Assembly: GCF_029227915.1 (NCBI RefSeq)
Contig: NC_079883.1
Location: forward strand, 18,354,001-18,418,000
DNA: 64,000 nt
Source: Hydractinia symbiolongicarpus
Lineage: Eukaryota > Cnidaria > Hydrozoa > Anthoathecata > Hydractiniidae
Direction: 5' to 3'
Of the stretch, positions 46,862 through 56,228 are shown piece after piece. Each line of letters opens with the position of its first letter. Position 1 is the stretch's first letter. The notes beneath the pieces are model-generated. The model had not been told where the DNA came from and did no database searches. It saw only the letters and a program-made list of their open reading frames with translations. Position numbers and translations under genes: made by a program.

Positions 46862-48811
46862 CCTTTATTAGGCTGCAAGAGGCCATATTACTGTCGTTAG
46901 ACGCATGTACTTGTAGTTAACGGTGTTATAACGCCATGGCGCAACGGAAAACGACTTGTGACGTCGTAGTCCATTGAGAGTGGAAGAATTAGACCAATGG
47001 TAACCGGTGCAGGAACGTGGAACAACGTGATTTATGTATACGGACTTTATTAGGCCGCAAAAGGCTATATTACAGCCTTTAGAGACCTGTACACGTGGTT
47101 GACGGTGTTATAAAGCTGTGGTGCAATTGCAAACAACTTGGGACGTCGTAGTCTATTGAGAGTACATGGACTAGTCCGATCGTAACTTGCGCAGGCACGT
47201 GGATCTACGTGATTCATGTGTACGGCCTCTATTAGGCAGCAAAAGGCCATGCTATAGACTTTAGAGGCCTGTACACGTGGCTGACTGTGTTATAAAGCCG
47301 TGTCGCAATGGAAAACCACTTGGGACGTTGTAGTCTATTGAGAGTGGAAGAATTACACCAATGCTGACCTGTGCAGGCACGTGCAACCACGTGATATACG
47401 TGTAAGGCCTTTAATAGGCTGCAAGAGGCCATATTGCAGTCGTTAGACGCATGTACTCGTAGTTAACGGTGTTATAACGCCATGGCGCAAATGAAAACGA
47501 CTTGGGACGTCGTAGTCCATTGAGAGTGGAAGGATTAGACCAATGGTAACCTGCGGAGGCACGTGGAACAACGTGATTTATGTATACCGACTTTATTAAG
47601 CCGCAAAAGGCCATATTACAGCCTTTAGGGGCCACGTGGTTGACGGTGTTGTAAAGCCGTGGCGCTATGGAAAACAACTTGGGACATCATAGTCCATTGA
47701 GAGTGGAAGGATAAGACCAATGATAACCTGCGCAGGCACGTGCAACCACGTCATATACGTGTAAGGCCTTTATTAGGCTACAAGAGGCTATATTACAGAC
47801 CTTAGGGGCCTGTACACGTGGCTGACGGTGTTATAAAGCCATGGCGCAATGGAAAACCACTTGGGACGTCGTAGTCCATTGAGAGTGGAAGGATTAGACC
47901 AATGGTAATCTACAAAGGCACGTGCAACCACTTGATATACGTGTAAGGTCTTTTTATTAGGCTGCAAAAGGCCATATTACAGTCGTTAGACGCATGTACT
48001 CGTAGTTAACGGTGTTATAACGCCATGGCGCAACGGCAAACAACTTGGAACGTCGTAGTCCATTGAGAGTGGAAGGATTAGACGAATAGTAACCTGCGCA
48101 GGCACGTGGAACAACGCGAATTGGGTGTATGGCCTTTATTAGGCTGCAAAAGGTCATATTACAGCCTTTAGAGACCTGTACACGTGGTTGACGGTGTTAT
48201 AAAGCTGTGGCGCAATTTCAAACAACTTGGGACGTCTTAGTCCTTTGAGAGTGGAAGGATTAGACCAATGGTTACCTGCGCAGGCACGTGGAACAACGTG
48301 ATTTATGTATACGGACTTTATTAGGCCGCAAAAGGCCATATTACAGCCTTTAGGGGCCTGTACACGTGGCTGACGCTGTTATAAAGCCATGGCGCAATGG
48401 TAATCGACTTGGGACGTCGTAGTCCATTGAGAGTGGAAGGATTAGACCAATAGTAACCTGCGCAGGCAAGTGGAAAATCGCGAATTGGGTGTACGGCCTT
48501 TGTTAGGCTGCAAAAGGTCATGTTACAGCCTTTAGAGACCTGTACACGTGGTTGACGGTGTTATAAAGCTGTGGCGCAATTGCTAACAACTTGGGACGTC
48601 GTAGTCCATTGAGAGTGGAAGGAGAAGACCAATGGTAACCTGTGCAGGCACGTGTAACCACGTGATATACGTGTAAGGCCTTTATTAGGCTGCAAGAGGC
48701 CATATTACAGTCGTTAGACGCATGTACTTGTAGTTAACGGTGTTATAACGCCATGGCGCAATGGAAAACGACTTGTGACGTCGTAGTCCATTGAGAGTGG
48801 AAGGATTAGAC
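46862..48811. repeat. Left-flank block L, copy 3
   Basis: Matches 32151-34100 at offset 14711 and 9702-11651 at offset 37160, ending at the left LTR of element copy 3. Confidence 0.92.
48807..48811. repeat. Target site duplication TAGAC, left side of copy 3
   Basis: Partner at 56224-56228. Confidence 0.93.
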
Positions 48812-49362
48812 TGTAGGGTTAACCAAAAAAAAGACAAGTTTCGCTCACACTCTTGATGCTTGTAACGACGTGTTCAAACTACAATATATAAGAAAAATGT
48901 ATCTAGTGAATATTCAAAAAAATGACTAAGGAAATATAACAAATATTATAAACTATATAATGCTTACCAGCTTGCCAAGTGTGAGAGCTTTGAAAAATAA
49001 ACTTGATTAGAATTTAAATAGACTTGCTGAAAAAAAAATTGAATTTGTGAAAGATTATTTAAACTTTTCTTGACATTGAAAAAGATGTGATCACCTCAGT
49101 GACTTCAAGTGAACAAGTGAACTGAAAAATCTGCTTTTAAATAAATAAATATAAATTCCCTATAGAGTATACTTTACAATTAAATTTTATAACATTGCAC
49201 AAATTGACATTTAATTAACACAAGGACACAAACAGGTGATTAAATTTTTACACTAAATACACTTGGGTAACTACACTTGACAACACAATAGTTAAATAAA
49301 TTACAGAACAAACATGGCAGACAAAACATAAAGACAAATTTTAACATAGAGCTGACTCAACA
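48812..49362 (-). repeat. 3' LTR of copy 3 (551 bp)
   Basis: Has the GAAAAAT and nine-A forms typical of the 3' LTR in all three copies. Confidence 0.95.
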
Positions 49363-49371
49363 CTCCCCAAC
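49363..49371 (-). other. Polypurine tract of copy 3
   Basis: GTTGGGGAG on the sense strand, adjacent to the 3' LTR. Confidence 0.75.
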
Positions 49372-49389
49372 GATGATAAAATTTGTACT

Positions 49390-52300
49390 TTATTTTGAAC
49401 AATAACTTGAGTCATTAAGAAACTTGGAATCGCAATACTGTGCAGCTTTGTATAGTTCCTCGTACAAATTCAATTCGTCAATTCGATGAATAACAATCAA
49501 GTTTCTAACTGAGCGATGGGTTTCGCGGTCAACGTTTTCATTGTTATTTCGATATTTAACAAGAACTCGTCTAATTTTATCGTCTCGACCATAATCGACC
49601 GACTTGATCATACCAAATTGATAATTCGAACTTAACATTGATTCTTGTTTTAAAAATAAAACTACGTCGCCTTCTTGAACATCCACATCCGATCTGAACC
49701 ATTTCGGATGATCCATTAATTTGGGAACATGCGAAATTAACCAATTCTCATACCATGTATCGAATATCTTCTTATTCGTTCTCAGAATTTTATCGTAATC
49801 GTTAACTACTTTCATACTTCCAATCGGACTTCGTTCGTTATTTTGACCTAATCTTAAACGATTAGGGGTTATCAGATCCATGGCTTCAAAATTGGATTTG
49901 TTGTTTCCAAGAGCCAAAGGTAGGTTGTTAATACTGTTGGCGATGGACGATGCTATTGTTTCCCATTGAATAATCGACAATCTTGAATTATGTAAATTCT
50001 TCTCAAGTGAAACTTTTATTTGACGAATCTTACGTTCGACTTTACCATGCATGCTATGAGCACCAACAGGGCATACTTTAAATTCGACTGCCTCGTTTTG
50101 ATGAAGTTGATATTTAATGTTGACAAAATCCAATCGCATTGATTCGCAACCTTTCACTAACTGACTGCCTTCATCTGGAAGGAGTACTTTTGGATAACCG
50201 ACTTCACATGCAAATCTTGTGAAGGCTTGTAGAAATGCAGAAGTGCTGTAATCTTCCATCACCTTGATATTAACCGTTGATGTTGTTGTACAGCAAAAAA
50301 CTATCAACCATATTTTGACAGTGGTTCGTCGATGATGCATCGAGTATGAAAGAAATGGACCTGAAAGATCAAGCTGCGTAATATAAAACACAGGTGCAAT
50401 AGTTAGATTGTGTTTTGATACAGGTCCCATTACCACTTCCAATGTCCTTTTCTCCAAGTACCTGCATCTTGCGCAAGCAGCTTTCACCTTTTTTACCAAT
50501 GATCTTCCTTCAATGATGTAAATCTGCTTTAATACATATCTCCATGTTGTCTCGACCCCTGAATGACGTACAGTTTTGTCATGCCAGTGAATATCGTTTA
50601 CAACACTGTATGCTATCGGTGAATGTCGGTCGACCACTGGGACACAAAATGTTGTTGATGACAGGTCCTTCATAACTTTTGTTGCTTGTCCAACAATCGT
50701 AACTTCATCTGTCGGAAGAATCCTTCCAGAGTAAAGGAGAATTCCATCCTTTTCGTGACTGATTTTTTCATATTGATTTGACTTCAGGAATTGTTTAATT
50801 TCCATTGTTGCCTTCTTGTGGAAATAGTTTTCTGCGTCTTTTATCTCCACATCTGACAGCACAACGATATTTTTGATTTTTGATGATTGATTTGATGAAA
50901 TCTTGTTTAAATTTTTTATACGACAATTTCGTATAAATCTAAAAACAATGGCGAGGATTCTTACCACTACTTTCCAGCGATGTCTGTTGGGATCGATAAG
51001 GTATTTCGAAAATTGATATCTGTCAGATATTTCTTTTGTGATGGTAGAATCAAGAGCTAGGTATGTGGTTTGTGGCTCTGGTTCGTATTTTGGTGGAGTT
51101 TCACGTTTAATCAATTGAAGATTTTGGTTATTTAGAACAATTTCCTTAGCATCCATCATTGGAAAATTGGACTCTTCACCTCTCATCCACTCGAAACCTC
51201 TACACCAAACAGATTCAGTTAGAACATTGCTAATGGAAATACATCTTCGGGTACCAATATCTGCAATCATATCTTCTGATCTGACATATCTCCATTGATC
51301 AATAGATGTGAATCTTTGAATTTCTATAACTCGATTTCTTACGTATTGCTTTAGAGCTCGATTTTCATTCGCTAACCAGTACAGGACAATTTGGCTATCT
51401 GTGAATTTGATGGCTTTCTTGTGGATCTTATGAAGAGATCTTCTTACCACTTCACCACAATGTGTGTTGACAATAGCTGCGAATAACTCTGCTCGAGGCT
51501 GTGACATACCGTCTGGAATTAAGCGAGATTTTGCAAAAATGAGTTGAGAAGAAAATCCTTTACTTTTTCTTTTGAATCGAATGTAGATGGCAACACAAAC
51601 CAGTGATTGGCTGGCATCTCCAAAATCTAATGTGGATGCGTCAAGGCTTTCCGCATCATCTGGAACAACTGCTCGTTGAAATCGGATGTTTTTTATTTCA
51701 TCCATCATTTGAAAGTGTGATATCCAAATTGATCTCAAGGAATCGGGAATTATGTCATCCCAATCCAAGAAGCGTTTCACAAGTTCGTGCAGATCCATTT
51801 TCATCGTGGCAGTAATTGGAGTTAACATTCCTGAGATGTCAAAGATTTCTGCCACCTTCGATGCGCAATTCCGTCTGGTGAGTTGCTCTGGTATTTGTGT
51901 GATCTGCTTCACTTTGCGACCACGATGTTTCTTTGCAAAGTTAAGATCTTTGATATCGAGGGAAATTTCATCTACCTTTGGATACCAAAGAAGACCAGCC
52001 ACACACAGCGTGAGTCCATCACTTGATAAATTTTCTTGTGGCTTCTTCCCAGATATTGTGACACCTTTGAGTGTGAATCCACCACGATTTAGAACTAGTT
52101 CCAGTTCATCTACTCTTTGTAACGTTTGATCCATTGTTGGACAGCCTGACATACAGTCATCAACGTATATGTCTTTGCAGACGGTTTCATATACCTCCGG
52201 GTATGGTTCTTGAAATAATTTGGCAGTTTCTCGTAGACCACGTTCTGCCTGATTTCCAGATGATTTTACACCATAGATGATTGTCTTGATAACTTTTTCC

Positions 52301-55300
52301 TCCGGCGGTTTATTTGGATCTAACTGCTGTTGCCACAAGTATCGTTGATAGCCCCAGTCCTCTTCACGAAGTTTGACAGCATTATACATTTTTTGTATAT
52401 CTGTGTGGAATCCAACTTTGTGTATTCTCCATCGAATGAAGATTTCGACAAGATTGTTCATGTTATTTCGACCTTTGGCAAGGATACTGTTAAGGCTGAA
52501 TCCAGTTGATGTTGGTTGTGATGCATCGTATACAATGCGACATGGTGTTGTTGTTGAATTATCTTTCCATGCCACCCTCCAAGGAATGTAGTTTTTCATT
52601 TGATTTTTAGCAAGTGATGTTTGAATATTGGCTGGTAGATTTTTAACATATTCAACAAAACCAAGTGAGTGAAGTTTGGCCTCTGATTTTATAATTGATT
52701 CTTTATCTGCTTGATTTTTCTCCAATCGTTTCAGTTGTTGGAAGTATACGTTCAGAGCTTTGTGTCGATTCGGACTTAAATTGATACTTGGGTCTCGCAT
52801 GAATGGAAGGTTAGCGATCGTAATGCAGTTCTTGATATCAACATGCACAGATTTATTAATAACCTCTTGTTCTATTTCCTCCTTGATTGACAACGATTCA
52901 TTTTGGTCATGGTTTTTGCAAGTTGAACACGTACGACATTTGATGCATCTGTAATTTATTTCGCTCCCTGCAGCTTCCACTTGATTAAAAGATTTGATGT
53001 TTTTTGATACAAACGTGTGGTGATTATTCTCAAAGTCAAAGTTATTAACGTCATTTACTGAAATGTCAAATAAATCATTTTTATATCCTAACAGGGAAAC
53101 ATCTGGGTTTACTTGATACCCATTCTTAAAAAGACAATGTTGATTTGATAGAAAGGATTTGCAATAAGATAAATGGTGATACCTTTCAATTTGGGTGAAT
53201 ACTTCATGCGGCCCTCCAATCACACCATAACTACCATCAGTATTTTTAAAATGTGATTTATAAATTGTTAACCCGGATGGCATCTGGTATACTGCTTCAG
53301 GAAAGTATCGTAGGTATTTCACTCCCAGCATGAAGTCTGTTTCTCCACCGACGAATGGTAACAAAGAAGGTAAGTTTCTTACATCATTTCCTGATTGACG
53401 GTATGATTCTTTAATATCAGACTCTACTCTTCCACCAAGTGGGTATTTTGGGAACGTTGCTGTTACTTGTTCCATGCATAATCCTGACATCACAGCATCT
53501 CCTCCATTAGCAAGTGGCAGTCTGACACTATATATTCCATGAGGTGTTTTTGTCGTGATACCTCCGACTCCACCAAGGGTTATCGGTCCAGTACACTCTT
53601 GAACTGCACGTTGCCCAAGCTTATGAACAGCATTGAGTCTGCTTATAAAATCACCACATCCTGTATCGTAGAACATCGAGTATTGGTGATTATCAATCTC
53701 GATTGTTTGTAGCATATAGATTGCTTTATTGTCTTCCTTTTCGTTGATTAACGTTGATTTATAGCTAGAGCTTTTGGTTGCTTCAACATGGTGTGACAAT
53801 TTGATATCCTTTGCATAAGAAGGTAATTCAACTTGATATCGTCTCAAAATACATCTGGTTTTGTAGAATTCGAGTACGTCTTGATTTTCTTCGTTGTCCT
53901 TGTGTTCTTCACACACAAGAATATGTTTCTTTCTTGGGTACTTATCATGCGAAGGATGCTTACAAATAAAGTCCCTTTGACAATGACCTTCTTTGTGTTT
54001 GCCTCTATTCATTGTTGCACCTGGAAAAAGACACTGAAAACAGAGGCCTTTAGATCTCAGCACTGAAAATCGTTCAGCTGGTGACATATTGACAAAGCGT
54101 TCACAAACAAAATACTGTACAATTTTTGTGCCTCCGGGACCATTGGTCATCACATGATCAGGTTGATTACAGATAAAACAAGAATTTGGTACCTCATTAA
54201 AATCGGTGAGATCTTGATCATTCTTTCCAGTATAATGCGACTGTCGGTTACCATATTTTGATGGAACTTTTCTTGGTTCTAGTGTGGTATTTTGAAGTAG
54301 GGCTTTCTGTTGATAAACTTTGATTTCTTTTTCCAAGAATGTGATGAATTTATGCCACTTACTTTCTCCTACTGAATCATCATCACAACTAGCAGCCAAC
54401 CACCTTGTCACTCTGTTATCACCGATCAATTTATAGATCCTTTCCAGACCATCACCATAGAATAACTCATTTTCAATTCTGTGACACTTCGCTAAGTGTA
54501 TCAGATCCTTCATGATGTTGACAATGTGGCTAAGTCCTTCAACCACCTTTTCTGGATCCTTGTGCTTCAGTTCAGTTTTATTCAACTCTGCCAATTTCTT
54601 TGATAATAGCGTTTTCTGATCTCCATATGCATCTTTAAGTCTCCTCCAGATCTCATTGATATTAGTTACATTTCTCACCAGTGTCAACGCTGGGTGTTCT
54701 AAAAAATTATTCTTCAGAAGATCTGGTAGAACAGCATTAGGTGTGGATCTTAGGTACAATTTTTCGAAGTCAGTTTGAAATGTATATATATCACAAACAC
54801 TGCCATAACCTTTAAATATAGGTAATTTTATATTCAAAGTTGATGAGTTAAACTTCTCCACTTTTGAAAGTTCCCTATCCTGATATTCCTGATCAAGGGT
54901 TTTGATGTAACAGTTTTTGAGATCAACAAGTTTGTCATACCTTTTATTTAGATCATCTAAATTACCTTCATCCTTCCCTTTCGCGGTTTCGATCATTTCT
55001 TTAAAGGATTTTCTTAATGTTTCCATCTGGCTTAACTGCTCCGGCAAATCCTCTTTTCTCTTTTTGATTTCCTTATCATCCAAGGTGGACAGGGATGATG
55101 TGAAAGATTCCTGTAAATACGAAATTAACTGAATGATTTCATTGACAAGGAATTTCATTTTTCTTTCTGATGATTCTATGTCGCCAAGATTTTGTCTTTC
55201 TCGTAATCTCTGTCGACGCTCTCTCTTCATCATAACGAAACTCTTCATGCTTTCGATTTTGAGAGTATATGATTTACCATACGTTCCTTCGTAAAGTTCC

Positions 55301-55647
55301 TTTAAGTTTGCTGATAGCTCCCTGTGTTTTCGCCTATACTGGGTGCGTAAATTTTCCATTTGCTTGATATTCGAATCTATATCTTCAATTGATTCGCCAT
55401 AATATCCTGACTGGTTTTCATCCACAAAATCGTCAATGTCATCAGCTAGTATTGATTCATCGATTGATAGTTGAATAACTGGGTCTGAGTTTTTGCTGAT
55501 ACTAGTGTCTTCGGATGCCATTACTACAATTTTTCCATCTACTGGAGTATCTTGAACTTGAGAAGAAATTTGATTTATAGCTCCAGTAGCATGTAATGAT
55601 TTGTAGTCAATACGAACTTTATCGGCGATCCTTTCACTACGCCTCAT
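49390..55647 (-). CDS. gag-pol: Gag-Pol polyprotein of BEL/Pao element, copy 3
   Basis: Intact 2085-codon frame from the ATG at 55647, with the same domains and catalytic residues as copy 1. Differences: residues 593-594, just after the Cys/His knuckles, are EF where the other copies have DI, caused by two adjacent base changes that create GAATTC near 53866. Residue 1099 in the reverse transcriptase fingers/palm region is G where the others have C. Residue 500 is M, as in copy 2. None of these falls on a known catalytic residue, so the frame still looks competent, but the C1099G change is non-conservative. Confidence 0.96.
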   Translation of the reverse strand: MRRSERIADKVRIDYKSLHATGAINQISSQVQDTPVDGKIVVMASEDTSISKNSDPVIQLSIDESILADDIDDFVDENQSGYYGESIEDIDSNIKQMENLRTQYRRKHRELSANLKELYEGTYGKSYTLKIESMKSFVMMKRERRQRLRERQNLGDIESSERKMKFLVNEIIQLISYLQESFTSSLSTLDDKEIKKRKEDLPEQLSQMETLRKSFKEMIETAKGKDEGNLDDLNKRYDKLVDLKNCYIKTLDQEYQDRELSKVEKFNSSTLNIKLPIFKGYGSVCDIYTFQTDFEKLYLRSTPNAVLPDLLKNNFLEHPALTLVRNVTNINEIWRRLKDAYGDQKTLLSKKLAELNKTELKHKDPEKVVEGLSHIVNIMKDLIHLAKCHRIENELFYGDGLERIYKLIGDNRVTRWLAASCDDDSVGESKWHKFITFLEKEIKVYQQKALLQNTTLEPRKVPSKYGNRQSHYTGKNDQDLTDFNEVPNSCFICNQPDHVMTNGPGGTKIVQYFVCERFVNMSPAERFSVLRSKGLCFQCLFPGATMNRGKHKEGHCQRDFICKHPSHDKYPRKKHILVCEEHKDNEENQDVLEFYKTRCILRRYQVELPSYAKDIKLSHHVEATKSSSYKSTLINEKEDNKAIYMLQTIEIDNHQYSMFYDTGCGDFISRLNAVHKLGQRAVQECTGPITLGGVGGITTKTPHGIYSVRLPLANGGDAVMSGLCMEQVTATFPKYPLGGRVESDIKESYRQSGNDVRNLPSLLPFVGGETDFMLGVKYLRYFPEAVYQMPSGLTIYKSHFKNTDGSYGVIGGPHEVFTQIERYHHLSYCKSFLSNQHCLFKNGYQVNPDVSLLGYKNDLFDISVNDVNNFDFENNHHTFVSKNIKSFNQVEAAGSEINYRCIKCRTCSTCKNHDQNESLSIKEEIEQEVINKSVHVDIKNCITIANLPFMRDPSINLSPNRHKALNVYFQQLKRLEKNQADKESIIKSEAKLHSLGFVEYVKNLPANIQTSLAKNQMKNYIPWRVAWKDNSTTTPCRIVYDASQPTSTGFSLNSILAKGRNNMNNLVEIFIRWRIHKVGFHTDIQKMYNAVKLREEDWGYQRYLWQQQLDPNKPPEEKVIKTIIYGVKSSGNQAERGLRETAKLFQEPYPEVYETVCKDIYVDDCMSGCPTMDQTLQRVDELELVLNRGGFTLKGVTISGKKPQENLSSDGLTLCVAGLLWYPKVDEISLDIKDLNFAKKHRGRKVKQITQIPEQLTRRNCASKVAEIFDISGMLTPITATMKMDLHELVKRFLDWDDIIPDSLRSIWISHFQMMDEIKNIRFQRAVVPDDAESLDASTLDFGDASQSLVCVAIYIRFKRKSKGFSSQLIFAKSRLIPDGMSQPRAELFAAIVNTHCGEVVRRSLHKIHKKAIKFTDSQIVLYWLANENRALKQYVRNRVIEIQRFTSIDQWRYVRSEDMIADIGTRRCISISNVLTESVWCRGFEWMRGEESNFPMMDAKEIVLNNQNLQLIKRETPPKYEPEPQTTYLALDSTITKEISDRYQFSKYLIDPNRHRWKVVVRILAIVFRFIRNCRIKNLNKISSNQSSKIKNIVVLSDVEIKDAENYFHKKATMEIKQFLKSNQYEKISHEKDGILLYSGRILPTDEVTIVGQATKVMKDLSSTTFCVPVVDRHSPIAYSVVNDIHWHDKTVRHSGVETTWRYVLKQIYIIEGRSLVKKVKAACARCRYLEKRTLEVVMGPVSKHNLTIAPVFYITQLDLSGPFLSYSMHHRRTTVKIWLIVFCCTTTSTVNIKVMEDYSTSAFLQAFTRFACEVGYPKVLLPDEGSQLVKGCESMRLDFVNIKYQLHQNEAVEFKVCPVGAHSMHGKVERKIRQIKVSLEKNLHNSRLSIIQWETIASSIANSINNLPLALGNNKSNFEAMDLITPNRLRLGQNNERSPIGSMKVVNDYDKILRTNKKIFDTWYENWLISHVPKLMDHPKWFRSDVDVQEGDVVLFLKQESMLSSNYQFGMIKSVDYGRDDKIRRVLVKYRNNNENVDRETHRSVRNLIVIHRIDELNLYEELYKAAQYCDSKFLNDSSYCSK

Positions 55648-55673
55648 TAACAAACAATCGCCTGCTGTTTGAA
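55648..55673 (-). other. Leader of copy 3, no canonical primer binding site
   Basis: Same 26 bases as the other two copies; no TGG next to the LTR. Confidence 0.6.
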
Positions 55674-56223
55674 TGTAGGGTTAACCAAAAAAAAGACAAG
55701 TTTCGCTCACACTCTTGATGCTTGTAACGACGTGTTCAAACTACAATATATAAGAAAAATGTATCTAGTGAATATTCAAAAAAATGACTAAGGAAATATA
55801 ACAAATATTATAAACTATATAATGCTTACCAGCTTGCCAAGTGTGAGAGCTTTGAGAAATAAACTTGATTAGAATTTAAATAGACTTGCTGAAAAAAAAT
55901 TGAATTTGTGAAAGATTATTTAAACTTTTCTTGACATTGAAAAAGATGTGATCACCTCAGTGACTTCAAGTGAACAAGTGAACTGAAAAATCTGCTTTTA
56001 AATAAATAAATATAAATTCCCTATAGAGTATACTTTACAATTAAATTTTATAACATTGCACAAATTGACATTTAATTAACACAAGGACACAAACAGGTGA
56101 TTAAATTTTTACACTAAATACACTTGGGTAACTACACTTGACAACACAATAGTTAAATAAATTACAGAACAAACATGGCAGACAAAACATAAAGACAAAT
56201 TTTAACATAGAGCTGACTCAACA
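55674..56223 (-). repeat. 5' LTR of copy 3 (550 bp)
   Basis: GAGAAAT and eight-A forms, as in the other 5' LTRs; ends ...CTCAACA at 56223. Confidence 0.95.
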
Positions 56224-56228
56224 TAGAC
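56224..56228. repeat. Target site duplication TAGAC, right side of copy 3
   Basis: Partner of 48807-48811, preserved even though the satellite further right is of another subtype than after copies 1 and 2. Confidence 0.93.

Larger units (their letters stand above)
41513..48811. repeat. Satellite array 3, about 182-bp monomers
   Basis: About 40 monomers between element copies 2 and 3. It is simply right-flank block R (41513-46861) joined to left-flank block L (46862-48811). Compared with array 2 it lacks the 2721-bp duplication and the 1.2-kb modules, which makes the copy 2 to copy 3 spacing 14711 bp instead of 22449. No gene is seen. Confidence 0.97.
48812..56223 (-). mobile_element. BEL/Pao LTR retrotransposon, copy 3 (full length)
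   Basis: Copy of the element 37160 bp beyond copy 1, of identical length and fully intact. It has the most private differences that I noticed of the three, including ATTTACTG near 53054 (others ATTAACTG), GTATATGTC near 52167 (others GTATATATC), a C-to-G replacement in reverse transcriptase and a double-base change in gag. Its left flank is block L, but its right flank does not follow block R beyond 56275. Confidence 0.97.

Noticed and set aside
34101-56223. Copies 2 and 3 as independent insertions with site preference for the satellite
   Set aside because: Shared flank variants and shared LTR-to-LTR differences are better explained by segmental duplication of one insertion.
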